A stretch of DNA of 49,100 nt from a virus. Positions 39,782-48,828 of the stretch are shown here, in pieces (the first letter of the stretch is position 1; each line of letters opens with the position of its first letter). The DNA lies in the IMG/VR virus record IMGVR_UViG_3300047552_000197, positions 1 through 49,100 of that record. One strand, written 5' to 3'. Made by a program: the position numbers and the translations under genes. The notes beneath the pieces are model-generated. The model saw nothing but the letters and a program-made list of their open reading frames with translations. It searched no databases and was not told the DNA's origin.

Positions 39782-41587
39782 TTAATAACCAAATCTTCTA
39801 TCTATTATTGGTGGAGTAACTATATTCAAACCAGGTCTTTGATGATTCCTATATCCAAACCCAAAGAAGTCCTGGTCAAATGATTTATTTAATTGAGGAT
39901 TAGGTCTGGATTGTAGCCCATAGCGAAGAGCATCATAAGCATGATCTTCACAAGTAGTGTCTACATCTTCAGGGTTATGCTTATCAAGAGGAAGTGAACT
40001 TAATTCTTTTATGATCTGTTTACAGGTATCAAATATCTGTAATAGTGGTTTACTTTCCTCATCTACTGTACGAAGATACTTATGGATTAATTGTTTCCCT
40101 GCTATTCTAGAGCCTGGGCTCTTATCCGCATAGATACAAATTAATCCCTCATTACGAAACTCTTCATCAATCGAAGGAGAAGAGGATCCTCGTTTATCTC
40201 CAACACTACCATCTACTACAGAATAGGATATGTATTCATTGGAAGATATCTCTAGTACTTTTCTAGCAAACTCACTAGCTAACATCTTATTAACAGCTAG
40301 CTCTCTGTAGACAATTGCTTCCCCATTATTTGAGATAGCTATCCACAAGCATACTGCTAAACTACGAGAACTATAGCCCCAATCAATACATCTAAACTTA
40401 ACCCAATTGTTAGGAATGTTAAATGGTTTGATAACGTGGGTACTTCTAGCAAAGTCTTCAAAGGCCATGCCTTCATTTGCTTCAAAGTCTCCCTCTAACC
40501 ATTGTCTACGTTGTATCTCAGGGAGAGACTCAAGATAGGCAAGGTACTCAGGATTAGCTTCTAATAACTTTCTGTTATCAAATACGTTAGATAAGATGTA
40601 TCTACGAGAGATAACGATAGGACCTTCTGGAGTTCTTAATTCTGTTTTGGTGACTTTGTCTTTAACAGAAGTCTCAATGTTAAAGTAATTCTTTACCCAT
40701 TCTCTACCTGGCCCTGAAGGGTTGCATGTAGCTCTCACTCTGACAGGAATGGTATTATCAATTCTTCGTACTGTCGATTTAAGTTTATCATAGTACTCTT
40801 GAGTTTCCCATTGAGTAATCTCATCTACCCCTAACCAACAGAACTGACGACCATGATATCGGTCATAATCATCCTCATGGTCGAAGTAACCAAACTCTAA
40901 CTTAGCACCTGAGGGAAACTCAAATAATTTCTCTTGCTCTTTCCACTTAGTACCAGGAAAAATACTAGGGTAAAGAAGTTTAGCGCGAGAGATAATCTCC
41001 CTTAATGCTGGCATAGTCCTACGAACAAGTAGACCCCTAAAGTTTTTATTGGACATAAACCGTAAGGGGTCTACAAGTAAGCACTCACTTTTGCCGCTCG
41101 CCCTGCCTCCACCTGCTAATACTTCAAACTCTGCACTAGCTAATACATTAACCTGAAATCCAGCTTGAGGTTCCCATAGAATATTAGTAGCTGTAGGAGT
41201 TGGGTTAAGTGGGGGACGACCTAATCGTTTACCTTGAGAAGATTGTAACATTTTAGTAAAGTTCTCTTTGAACTCTTTTAGTTCTTGAGACTTTGGTTTC
41301 TTAGTTACTACTTCTTTATTAGCAGTCTTAGTTTTTATCTTAGCTTTAATCTGTTCTCGTTTCTTCCTAGCTTCTTTAGTTCTAGCATCACGAGGAGGAT
41401 GTACTAATGTAGTATTCTTTGCTGGCTCATACTTTAACTTCTGAGACTCTGGAGCATCTTTATCTAACCTAGCATACATCCTACTGACGGTTACGTCTTC
41501 GGACAGTAGATCCTCCAGGGAGGAGAGTGCTTTCGATTTCAGCTCGGAATATAATTTGTCGTTCATGTAGTGGTAACACACATTCAT
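39782..41587 (-). CDS. Terminase large subunit (TerL), 601 aa
   Basis: ATPase motifs are Walker A GGGRASGKSE and Walker B FCWLGVDEI with the catalytic Glu, then ATCNPSGPG. The RNase H-like nuclease shows Asp residues in FRCIDWGYSS, SVVDGSVGD and DHAYDALRYG. Residues 1-130 are basic and probably flexible. Starts at 41587 and 41566 (Met8) are both possible; neither has a clear ribosome binding site. Either way it begins 86-107 nt inside the preceding gene, suggesting coupled translation. It powers genome packaging with TerS. Confidence 0.93.
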   Translation of the reverse strand: MNVCYHYMNDKLYSELKSKALSSLEDLLSEDVTVSRMYARLDKDAPESQKLKYEPAKNTTLVHPPRDARTKEARKKREQIKAKIKTKTANKEVVTKKPKSQELKEFKENFTKMLQSSQGKRLGRPPLNPTPTATNILWEPQAGFQVNVLASAEFEVLAGGGRASGKSECLLVDPLRFMSNKNFRGLLVRRTMPALREIISRAKLLYPSIFPGTKWKEQEKLFEFPSGAKLEFGYFDHEDDYDRYHGRQFCWLGVDEITQWETQEYYDKLKSTVRRIDNTIPVRVRATCNPSGPGREWVKNYFNIETSVKDKVTKTELRTPEGPIVISRRYILSNVFDNRKLLEANPEYLAYLESLPEIQRRQWLEGDFEANEGMAFEDFARSTHVIKPFNIPNNWVKFRCIDWGYSSRSLAVCLWIAISNNGEAIVYRELAVNKMLASEFARKVLEISSNEYISYSVVDGSVGDKRGSSSPSIDEEFRNEGLICIYADKSPGSRIAGKQLIHKYLRTVDEESKPLLQIFDTCKQIIKELSSLPLDKHNPEDVDTTCEDHAYDALRYGLQSRPNPQLNKSFDQDFFGFGYRNHQRPGLNIVTPPIIDRRFGY

Positions 41588-42080
41588 CTAGAGGTCTATA
41601 GTATTTCATCACTCTAAATAAAGAGGAAGGTGCTATACCTCGTTTCGGGTTATACGCACGGATACCCATGAAGTTGTATCCGATCTTTTTCAATTCATTC
41701 TCTACCCACACTGTGACTCGAGCAATAGAAGCAGTACGAAGAAGGTATTTAGCTCGTACTAGAATCTTAAATGCCTCATCGTTTGGATAGCTCCATCTTT
41801 TACCATCTATAGTTACATATGAATCATAACCAAGTGGTAGTATCCAGGATTCCATAGGGACTGGAAGTCCATACATTCTAGCAGCAGTACGGAGAACATC
41901 CCCCAGAACTCTTGTATCAGAAGAAGGAAGAGTATCCTTTACTTCATCATATGGGAGTTCCTTAATAAGAGAAGCATATCTATCTCTTAGGGTAGGACCT
42001 GGGGGATAATCCTTTAATCGTTTATTCTTTAGTTGGACTTCATTATGGATGGATACTTTTCTAGCATCCTTTTTTGCCAC
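41481..42080 (-). CDS. Hypothetical protein upstream of TerL, about 199 aa
   Basis: The frame is open from a GTG at 42125, but a GTG at 42080 has AAGGTGG at suitable spacing and is preferred, giving a product starting VAKKDARKVSIHNEVQLKNK. It is basic at both ends, with a globular centre (LPLGYDSYVTIDGKRWSYPN, RVTVWVENELKKIGYNF). No family recognised. It overlaps a 24-residue Gly/Lys-rich ORF upstream and TerL downstream. Position suggests a packaging accessory. Confidence 0.65.
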   Translation of the reverse strand: MAKKDARKVSIHNEVQLKNKRLKDYPPGPTLRDRYASLIKELPYDEVKDTLPSSDTRVLGDVLRTAARMYGLPVPMESWILPLGYDSYVTIDGKRWSYPNDEAFKILVRAKYLLRTASIARVTVWVENELKKIGYNFMGIRAYNPKRGIAPSSLFRVMKYYRPLDECVLPLHERQIIFRAEIESTLLPGGSTVRRRNRQ

Positions 42081-42135
42081 CCTTAGATCCACCTTTACCT
42101 TTACCGCCTTTACCAGGCATTGCACCTTTAGCCAT
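42061..42135 (-). CDS. Gly/Lys-rich micro-ORF, 24 aa
   Basis: ATG at 42135 follows AAGGA at 7-nt spacing, a better site than that of the larger ORF it overlaps. The product is MAKGAMPGKGGKGKGGSKGG followed by KKGC, then TAG. It is too simple to be a folded protein. It may be a leader whose translation drives the overlapping 199-aa gene, or a basic N-terminal extension joined by frameshifting near GGCAAAAAAGG. Confidence 0.4.
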   Translation of the reverse strand: MAKGAMPGKGGKGKGGSKGGKKGC

Positions 42136-42154
42136 GTACTTAATCCTTAATATA

Positions 42155-42556
42155 TTATGGTTGAGAGTTTAACGCAGGAAGTATTAGGATACCATCAGGT
42201 ACTTTTACTTCTACTTCCTGTTTATCTTTTTTAGTAACCCCAGCTCTGTCTAAAACTTGTGTAGCTGCACTAATTAATTTATCCACAGAAGGAGAAGGAT
42301 TATCAGACTTTAGTACATCTGTAAGAATCTTAGCAGCAAGAGGGGCTTTAGTTAATAGATAACTTTGTGTATCCTCTTGCATCAAGGGCTTTAACTTACG
42401 CATAAGTTGTTTAGCACTCACTGTCTTAGGATATCCTGCACCATCTCGGGCTACTTCAGGATCACACCAAGGGTTCAAATCCTCATCAAAGAGTAGCTCA
42501 AGAAAGAGTAACTCCTGCTCTGTAAGATCTTCAAATGTTATTTGGGGAGTTCCCAT
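42155..42556 (-). CDS. Probable terminase small subunit (TerS), 133 aa
   Basis: The helical pattern LTEQELLFLELLFDED...AGYPKTVSAKQLMRKLKPLM...SYLLTKAPLAAKILTDVL...AATQVLDRAGVTKK resembles TerS proteins: an N-terminal helix-turn-helix-like region, central oligomerisation helices and the LDRAG segment. Acidic overall. It lies between the holin-like gene and TerL, the gene 18 position in T7. TerS recognises the packaging site and stimulates TerL. Confidence 0.75.
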   Translation of the reverse strand: MGTPQITFEDLTEQELLFLELLFDEDLNPWCDPEVARDGAGYPKTVSAKQLMRKLKPLMQEDTQSYLLTKAPLAAKILTDVLKSDNPSPSVDKLISAATQVLDRAGVTKKDKQEVEVKVPDGILILPALNSQP

Positions 42557-42558
42557 AT

Positions 42559-42693
42559 TTAATCACTACCTTTAGGAATTTCAAATGTTGGGGCATTATG
42601 TGTTGATTGTCTATGACTACCATTCCAATCATACTTATAGGTTGGGGTACAAGCTGCAAGAAGAAGTAAAACTATTGAGCATTTAAGAACCAT
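42559..42693 (-). CDS. Small lipoprotein, 44 aa (second o-spanin candidate)
   Basis: ATG at 42693 starts MVLKCSIVLLLLAAC, a short signal peptide with the lipobox LLAAC (Cys15), followed by a polar tail TPTYKYDWNGSHRQSTHNAP. It overlaps the holin-like gene by 22 nt in another frame and ends just before TerS. Rz1-type lipoproteins are this small, and T7 has lysis genes in this position (17.5, 18.5), but an overlapping spanin pair already exists at 18231-18633. Function open. Confidence 0.6.
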   Translation of the reverse strand: MVLKCSIVLLLLAACTPTYKYDWNGSHRQSTHNAPTFEIPKGSD

Positions 42694-42884
42694 GAGACAC
42701 CCTTAGCAGCTACAGCACCTATAGCGCCCGCTACAACCATAGCAGCCCCAAAAGCCCCCTTACCCTTATTCATTGTAGCAACTAATGTAGAGACTTCTTC
42801 TGTAAGTTTCTCTTGCTGTTTTGTTAAGCTCTTCACTTGTTCTTCCAATCTTGCAAACTTAATATCCAATGATTCACTACTCAT
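42672..42884 (-). CDS. Holin-like protein (coiled coil plus C-terminal membrane helix), 70 aa
   Basis: Residues 8-42 form a charged coiled coil (FARLEEQVKSLTKQQEKLTE) and residues 46-66 a membrane helix (GAFGAAMVVAGAIGAVAAKG), an arrangement like XhlA-type proteins and small class II/III holins. Position after the tailspike and before TerS equals that of the T7 gp17.5 holin. Size fits. The sequence alone does not prove hole formation. Confidence 0.65.
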   Translation of the reverse strand: MSSESLDIKFARLEEQVKSLTKQQEKLTEEVSTLVATMNKGKGAFGAAMVVAGAIGAVAAKGVSWFLNAQ

Positions 42885-42887
42885 GTG

Positions 42888-45800
42888 TTAAACTACCTCT
42901 AGTATCATTCCATTACACGATATATCACCAGCGTTGGCGGTACCGTTCTGACCTGTAACACTAAAAGTAATTGTGCTGGAAGTTGTTTGTGTTGATGTCC
43001 CTCTTGACGGGGTAACTTGTGTAGAACCATCCCAAGCTGAAGTAATAACATATGTCTGGGTATTAGTTCCAGTCTCAAATACATACCCTTCAATACTCCA
43101 ATTGTTAGCAGCAGAAGTAGTCATGGTACGAGAGAATATAGTAGTACTACCAAACTTTACTCGTAAGGTTTTGGTATTGGCATTATTAGCTGTAGTACCC
43201 CAAATAGTAAACTTAACTCTACGGTTTAATTTAGTAAAGGTATCAGCAGGGAAGATACGAGTTTGTAAAGTCTCTTCAGTAGTTACTGCTGTGGTAGATA
43301 CTGTACCGTAAATAGGATCATAATCAGATTGTAGGTTTAGTACTCCTGTACCTGTAGTTTGCATTCTACGGGTGTTATCATAGGAGTTACCCATTTCAAT
43401 AACTGAAGCATGCATAGTATCTTGAACATAGATACCTCTACCTACGTTTTCTAAACCTAAGAATGTATTACCAATAAGGCTGATCTTAACTCCTGTAGCA
43501 TTTACATCTATAAATCGACCAGAGGTACCACCTATAGATACAAAGTGGAATAGGTTGTTAATTAGCTTTAATTCAGAGTTAGCATAACTAATCTGGAAGA
43601 AACTTATAGATACAGAGGAAGCTACAGGAATATTCAAGAACTGACAGTTCTCAATTGTGACTTTAGCAGCAGAAGCAGCAGTAGAAAGAAACTCCATAAA
43701 CTCAATTACAGTAGTACGGCTCACCCCTTTAAAATCAAAGATACAATCTTTAAGTAGATATGTAGCATCTCTAACTTGAATAAAAGCAGAAGTAGAAGCA
43801 GCTGCAGTAGTGCCTGATGCGTGAAGATTCAAATCTCCATTAAACTTAGCACCTATGATCTCCACTGTTTGAGCAGAATTACCCCCACTTGTAGTATCAT
43901 AGCCGAGGAAACCTCGAGTTCTTCCTTCCATGTGGAAATTATCAATTACAAGTTTACGAGTATCTGTTACGAAGGAGTCTCCAACCATACTAAATAAATA
44001 GGTAGGGCTAGCATTAGTATCGAAGGTACCCATATCTTGAGAGGTACAATTTTTAAAGGTAGTAGTATTTGTGTACCCAAACTGACGAGCAAAAGCATCA
44101 AGAGATGCAAAGGATTCATGATTAGTAGCTATTACATTTATAAAGGTATCATTTAATCCACGTGAGTTACAAGGACGTTTAGCGGTAGATGCCCAAGTAC
44201 GTCCAACACCACTATTGATAGTAACATCACCCCAAACACAATTAATAGCATTCTCATGAGGATCTAACATAGCTCCTGTAGTATTAGTAGATACACCACC
44301 AACAAATCTACCACCATGTGTGTCACCATAGCGGTATACTATATCAGTTTGGAAGAGAGTAGCAATAGCTGTACCGCCAGTATTAGATAGACTGGTGGAG
44401 TTTAAATTAATTGTAATACTAGAGCCTGACTTAGCGGTAATTAGATATACACCAGTAGCACTACTCATACCAGTAATTGGGCTGAAGTCCACATAAATGT
44501 AATCCCCAGAGGCGGGAGTATTCCCAGTAGTAGTGTAGCTTAATGTAGTAGAAGTACTTAAGGATGTAGGTGTAAGACTAAGAGTACCCTCTTCTAACCA
44601 GACTGTCGTATTATTATGGCGACCCCCATATTTAACATCATTAGAAGCTTCAGGATTTAGATTAGCTCCATCCCATGCAGGGGCATAGCCAAGTACGTTA
44701 GAATTACCTGGAAGGATGTTAATAAGATTATAATGACGTGGCTTATAAATAGCGCCAATAGTACTATTGAAGTTGAAGGTTCCACCCCAAGCTCCATCAA
44801 TAATTACACTATCATCAATCTCTACATTCGGGATACCTACTACTCGAGCAATAAAACTATTACGAGAAACAACTCGTTCTACATACCCTGAACTAAAAGT
44901 AGTACCCCCTGAGGTAGGGTTAACTGTAGTTACGCTAAGTACTAGAGAGCCTGTAGAACTATTATAAGAAGTAACAGTACCTTTAAAGTAAGAACGGTTA
45001 CTATTAGAAACTACTACTAAGGTTTCCCCCGCTACCCAGGACTTACCAGTAGAGACACTAAAAGTTTTAGAACCTGTAGCAATACTTGGAGTAGTAGCAG
45101 TGATTACCCCTGTGTATGCTGTGTTATCTGCATCAGTATCTCCACAGTTTTGGTTACGTGGGTCTGTAGAAGTAGTGATAGTAATATTAGAGAACTTAAG
45201 ACCACAGTTAGGGTATACTCGAATTTTCTTGTATGTAGCGCTGTTATAATCTGTCGCTGGGTAATGGAGAGGAGTACTTAAGTATATATCTGCTCCGTCT
45301 ACATGAGTGACTTGAGCCATTTCACGAGTCCAGTTAAACTCATTATTATCAAAATCAGCAGCGTCATACCGATATGTAATTCGTTTAGTGGCAAAGACAG
45401 ATATCATAGTACCTGGCTTAATACCAGTAGGAGTGGAGCTAAGGGTAATCTTTGTAGTATATCCTATCACTGCATTTGTACTATCATATTTAGCATTAGT
45501 GATAGAGGAAATAGTGTAATCAGTAGCACTACCGCCATGAGCTGGGTCTGTTGAAAAGGCAAGAGTTGCCTCCCCACTTGTACCCACATACCGATTAGCA
45601 AGAGCTAGTTTACTATTAGGACCATACCCCGCAATATGGAGACACTCACCTTCCCCTATATTGATTACAGCTTGAGAAGTTTGACCAATTAACACCTTTT
45701 CATTAGGCATAAGAAGAGTAAGTCCGGCAGCTTTAGCCGCATTACAATCAGCAATGAATGCTGTCATATTAGCTTCAGGAGTATTAGCAGAAGAACAGGT

Positions 45801-46727
45801 AGAAATATAATACCCATCAAGAGTAGTACCACCTGAAGAGCTACTTGTATTTGTAATTGTGATGCTATCTGTTGTAGCATTAGTAGTAAGGGATATACCA
45901 GTACCAGCTACAAGAGTAAGAGTATCAGTGGAGCTATCTGCTACAACATCTGATTGACCACTTACGGAGATAGTATTAAAGCTATTAGTAGAAGAACCAC
46001 CAGTAGCACTGATAGTGTAGGGGCTAGCTGCTGTACCTGTACCCGATAAAGATACATTAGTCCCCGCAGCAATACGTCCATTGATCGTAGTTACTGTACC
46101 TGCATTACCAGTAATATCAGTTTGATCCCCTGTGTTAGTACCAGAGGTAGCGTTAATAATTGCTAGTTGAGCATCAGTTACATATTTTTTATTTGTAGAC
46201 TCTGTAACTTGAGCAGTAGTGTAATCTCCCGAGGTAGCAGTAATCGCTCCAGTACGACCAAATACAGAAGCTACATCCCCCGTGTTAATGCGAGTATATA
46301 CTGTTCCGGACCAACGATAGGAGAATCCAGTATCTAAAGCTACATAGATAATACCATCAGTACCAGTTCCTGGGAAAGCAGCTGAGTTAGCATACTCTAA
46401 TACATCATCAACATATACAGGAAGCTGAGCCGAAGGTACCTTACCAGTACCATCAAGAGAAGCAATACCATTTGCTGCCCCTTTCTCAGATTCTAATATA
46501 GTATCTACAGCAGTAGAAAAATCCGAAATAAAAGCGGAAGTCTTAGTACCTGTAGTAATATCAGCAGCATCATGCACATGCTCTACAGGTGAGATAGATC
46601 CACTTAAATCTACAATGTCTGCTTCAACTTGAATCATACGTTGAGTCAAACCCTCAGAACGAATCTTGTTCTTGATGATTTCACTTCTCATTTCTTGAGC
46701 AGTTAGCATTGGAGGAGCACTTACCAT
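42888..46727 (-). CDS. Tailspike with modular stem and beta-helix body, 1279 aa
   Basis: The N-terminal modules are common to phage fibres: a helical start (EIIKNKIRSEGLTQRMIQVE), a VDDVLEY...GIIYVALDTGFSYRWSG module, DVASVFGRTGAITATSGDYT, a YVTDAQLAIINATSGTNTGD segment and the SGQSDVVAD...DTLTLV module. From about residue 300 onward the chain reads as a right-handed beta-helix (short repeating strands, many Asn/Thr turns), the fold of depolymerising tailspikes. The C-terminal 120 residues form a beta-sandwich-like domain. Catalytic residues cannot be named. Probable receptor-binding and capsule-degrading protein. Confidence 0.8.
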   Translation of the reverse strand: MVSAPPMLTAQEMRSEIIKNKIRSEGLTQRMIQVEADIVDLSGSISPVEHVHDAADITTGTKTSAFISDFSTAVDTILESEKGAANGIASLDGTGKVPSAQLPVYVDDVLEYANSAAFPGTGTDGIIYVALDTGFSYRWSGTVYTRINTGDVASVFGRTGAITATSGDYTTAQVTESTNKKYVTDAQLAIINATSGTNTGDQTDITGNAGTVTTINGRIAAGTNVSLSGTGTAASPYTISATGGSSTNSFNTISVSGQSDVVADSSTDTLTLVAGTGISLTTNATTDSITITNTSSSSGGTTLDGYYISTCSSANTPEANMTAFIADCNAAKAAGLTLLMPNEKVLIGQTSQAVINIGEGECLHIAGYGPNSKLALANRYVGTSGEATLAFSTDPAHGGSATDYTISSITNAKYDSTNAVIGYTTKITLSSTPTGIKPGTMISVFATKRITYRYDAADFDNNEFNWTREMAQVTHVDGADIYLSTPLHYPATDYNSATYKKIRVYPNCGLKFSNITITTSTDPRNQNCGDTDADNTAYTGVITATTPSIATGSKTFSVSTGKSWVAGETLVVVSNSNRSYFKGTVTSYNSSTGSLVLSVTTVNPTSGGTTFSSGYVERVVSRNSFIARVVGIPNVEIDDSVIIDGAWGGTFNFNSTIGAIYKPRHYNLINILPGNSNVLGYAPAWDGANLNPEASNDVKYGGRHNNTTVWLEEGTLSLTPTSLSTSTTLSYTTTGNTPASGDYIYVDFSPITGMSSATGVYLITAKSGSSITINLNSTSLSNTGGTAIATLFQTDIVYRYGDTHGGRFVGGVSTNTTGAMLDPHENAINCVWGDVTINSGVGRTWASTAKRPCNSRGLNDTFINVIATNHESFASLDAFARQFGYTNTTTFKNCTSQDMGTFDTNASPTYLFSMVGDSFVTDTRKLVIDNFHMEGRTRGFLGYDTTSGGNSAQTVEIIGAKFNGDLNLHASGTTAAASTSAFIQVRDATYLLKDCIFDFKGVSRTTVIEFMEFLSTAASAAKVTIENCQFLNIPVASSVSISFFQISYANSELKLINNLFHFVSIGGTSGRFIDVNATGVKISLIGNTFLGLENVGRGIYVQDTMHASVIEMGNSYDNTRRMQTTGTGVLNLQSDYDPIYGTVSTTAVTTEETLQTRIFPADTFTKLNRRVKFTIWGTTANNANTKTLRVKFGSTTIFSRTMTTSAANNWSIEGYVFETGTNTQTYVITSAWDGSTQVTPSRGTSTQTTSSTITFSVTGQNGTANAGDISCNGMILEVV

Positions 46728-46742
46728 TATGTATCTTCTCGC

Positions 46743-47897
46743 TTATAGATGTGTTATAATTTGTACAGGACAGGTAACGGTAGTAGCATCAGCAACAGTA
46801 CGAGTCATAGACCAGGATGTACTAGAAGGTAGAGCTAACGTAATTCTCCAAATACCTTCTTCTCCAGCAGAGGCACTACTTGTATAAGTACTATACCATC
46901 CACAATGTAACAGGAATGTTTTAGAAGTATTGTAGGAGGTAATAGTAGTAGAAGTAGTAGTACCACTAGAGGCTATGGTAGCAGAAGAATGTTGTACAGA
47001 TATGTATCCAGAGTTACACTCTAAAGCTGTACCTTGTATTGTAAGACCAAGGGTACCACTAGAGCCCCCTCTTGTACTTGTAATAGTAGTAGCGTTAGTA
47101 AGAGCTGTACCTGAGAAAGCTACGTTAACACTACTTGACGCTGTCCCCGTTTGAACTTGTCCTCTTGGGAATAGGATAGTATTAGAAGTAGTAACTCCAC
47201 TACCACTATTAAGAGAACTAAGAGAAGCTGTACCACTCGCACTTCCTGTAGCTATAGTAACTGTATAGTCGTATTTATTCTTCACAGCAGCAGACTTAAA
47301 TTGAATTACTTGAACTGAGAAGTTACGAGTAATAGAAGTTAAGAGAGTACTAGCTTGAACAGTTACGTTATTACCCCCTGCATCAATATCTACTATGTGA
47401 TGGATGTTAGCTACTGTGTTACTGTTTACGTTAATGCTTGTCTCTTCTTGAAAGAGTACTACAGATCTAGACTTAGTTACGGGAGTGGGAATTGCTAGGT
47501 TAGCTACCGTAGGAGTACCTTGAGTAGTAGTAAGAGTACCTGTGATTGTTTGGATACTCTCTACCAATCTATTAGAGAACTGCATCAACCCATACGCAAA
47601 AGTAATATTAACTACAGCAGCAGTAGAGGAGGTTCTAGTATTAGTAAGAGTAGTAGAGGTAATAGTAGTTCTAGTAAGATAATCTTTAATAGCTGCTACA
47701 GCATCAGAAGTACTAGCACTAGCCCCATAGGAAAATACCCCAGTAAGAGAGGTAGTAGTAGAAGTAATAGTAGTAGGGGTGGTAGGACTAGCTTGAGTAG
47801 CAGCTAAGGTAACAGTAGCTCGTTGGTACAAAACATTACTGTAGGTTACTCCCACATTAGCATTAGTTCCTACCTTATGGAGTAGCCGATGAAGCAT
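46743..47897 (-). CDS. Ser/Thr-rich repetitive appendage protein, 384 aa
   Basis: About half of the residues are Ser, Thr, Ala or Val. A TTITSTT-like unit recurs at least four times (TTITSTTTSLTG, TTITSTTLTNTRTSS, TTITSTRGGSSG, TTTSTTITSYNTSK). The last 60 residues hold a Trp/Tyr-containing, better-mixed domain (FLLHCGWYSTY, IWRITLALPSS). Beta-rich and probably extracellular on the virion. It sits just upstream of the tailspike in the same operon. Confidence 0.62.
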   Translation of the reverse strand: MLHRLLHKVGTNANVGVTYSNVLYQRATVTLAATQASPTTPTTITSTTTSLTGVFSYGASASTSDAVAAIKDYLTRTTITSTTLTNTRTSSTAAVVNITFAYGLMQFSNRLVESIQTITGTLTTTQGTPTVANLAIPTPVTKSRSVVLFQEETSINVNSNTVANIHHIVDIDAGGNNVTVQASTLLTSITRNFSVQVIQFKSAAVKNKYDYTVTIATGSASGTASLSSLNSGSGVTTSNTILFPRGQVQTGTASSSVNVAFSGTALTNATTITSTRGGSSGTLGLTIQGTALECNSGYISVQHSSATIASSGTTTSTTITSYNTSKTFLLHCGWYSTYTSSASAGEEGIWRITLALPSSTSWSMTRTVADATTVTCPVQIITHL

Positions 47898-47900
47898 AGA

Positions 47901-48263
47901 TTAAACTACCCTAGTGTTAATTACAACAGTAGCAGTCTCACTTGCACTAGATACTAATTTAACATATCGTTGTAGTCCAGCTAGGGAAGCCAATAAGCTA
48001 CCAGCAGTATACGTACCAGCAGTAGAGGTAATAGTAAATGATACATCAGTACCAGCACTACCATCACGGAGAGTAGTAAAAGTACCACCACTTGTATCAC
48101 AAGTAGAGAACTTAATAGTAGTACCTGCCATACTGCTTGGAATAGTAATACTAACAATACTCTTATTATTTAAATCTACAGCAGAAGAAGTAGTACTTCC
48201 ACTAAAGGTAACTGTTGATGTAGATCCTACATCTGTACCTAATACACCAACCATACCAGTCAT
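47901..48263 (-). CDS. Ser/Thr-rich beta protein, 120 aa
   Basis: The product MTGMVGVLGTDVGSTSTVTF continues as an immunoglobulin-like beta domain: VDLNNKSIVSITIPSSMAG, KFSTCDTSGGTFTTLRDGSA and a terminal RYVKLVSSASETATVVINTR. The pattern of a 'difference from reference value with noise' beta-sandwich is common in small phage virion proteins next to fibres. Probably a minor appendage or decoration. It ends 3 nt before the next gene. Confidence 0.6.
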   Translation of the reverse strand: MTGMVGVLGTDVGSTSTVTFSGSTTSSAVDLNNKSIVSITIPSSMAGTTIKFSTCDTSGGTFTTLRDGSAGTDVSFTITSTAGTYTAGSLLASLAGLQRYVKLVSSASETATVVINTRVV

Positions 48264-48288
48264 ATTATCTATTCAACCTATTTAAAAA

Positions 48289-48549
48289 TTATATTTGGGG
48301 AGTATGCTTTGTAAGGGTGAAGTCTGTATTGACTCCATACGGAATAAACTTACGAAGTAATTTAGTAGAGCTTTTAGCATTCAACTTATCTACTATCTTC
48401 TTTACGGAGATATTATCTATTGGAGTTATCTCTTCTCCTTTTAAGCTTGCCTTTGCATCCTGTACAATCTTAAGAGCATCCTCTGGGGTATACCCTTTCT
48501 TATATTGTATCTTCTTAGGATTGTTGCGGCTACCTTTTGGTCGAGCCAT
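48289..48549 (-). CDS. Basic hypothetical protein, 86 aa
   Basis: The product begins MARPKGSRNNPKKIQYKKGY, a strongly basic and probably disordered tail with an AT-hook-like RPKGSR, then an acidic-helical part and a basic C-terminus. DNA binding is plausible, and a regulatory role at the head of the late operon is possible. No helix-turn-helix is evident. It overlaps the first ORF of the operon by 20 nt. Confidence 0.6.
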   Translation of the reverse strand: MARPKGSRNNPKKIQYKKGYTPEDALKIVQDAKASLKGEEITPIDNISVKKIVDKLNAKSSTKLLRKFIPYGVNTDFTLTKHTPQI

Positions 48550-48763
48550 AGGACATCTCTTCTCTTAATATTGTGTATAATTCTTTCAGGGAGTACGAGG
48601 GAAAATGCTTCTCTTGTAAGTGTCGTACTACACATAACACTTCTAAAGTGTCTAGGTCTACCCCTATCAACCCCCCATTCGTAGTGTCTAATTTACGCAT
48701 AATATAATTATACATAATAGAAGCATTATACGAATGGGGAAGAAGAGGGATGGAGGAGAGCAT
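48530..48763 (-). CDS. First ORF of the late operon, up to 77 aa
   Basis: The frame opens at ATG 48763; in-frame ATGs at 48715 and 48700 (the latter giving MRKLDTTNGGLIGVDLDTLE) are alternatives, and none has a clear Shine-Dalgarno sequence. The C-terminal half (EVLCVVRHLQEKHFPSYSLKELYTILREE) is helical. It lies about 60 nt after the start expected from the consensus promoter at 48829-48857. Function unknown. Confidence 0.5.
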   Translation of the reverse strand: MLSSIPLLPHSYNASIMYNYIMRKLDTTNGGLIGVDLDTLEVLCVVRHLQEKHFPSYSLKELYTILREEMSYGSTKR

Positions 48764-48828
48764 AACTAAGCTTGTCTTTAAAGCGATAAACTAACGCTTC
48801 TTATAAGATCGCGGTAAATATAAGTCCT

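Noticed and set aside
42888-47897. Possible diversity-generating retroelement acting on the tailspike or appendage genes
   Set aside because: No reverse transcriptase gene, no template repeat and no paired near-identical region were found in the window.
46900-48240. Tandem GTA/AGT-rich strings as a DNA microsatellite
   Set aside because: They are explained by Thr/Ser/Val codons in two open frames; the unit is not exact at the DNA level.
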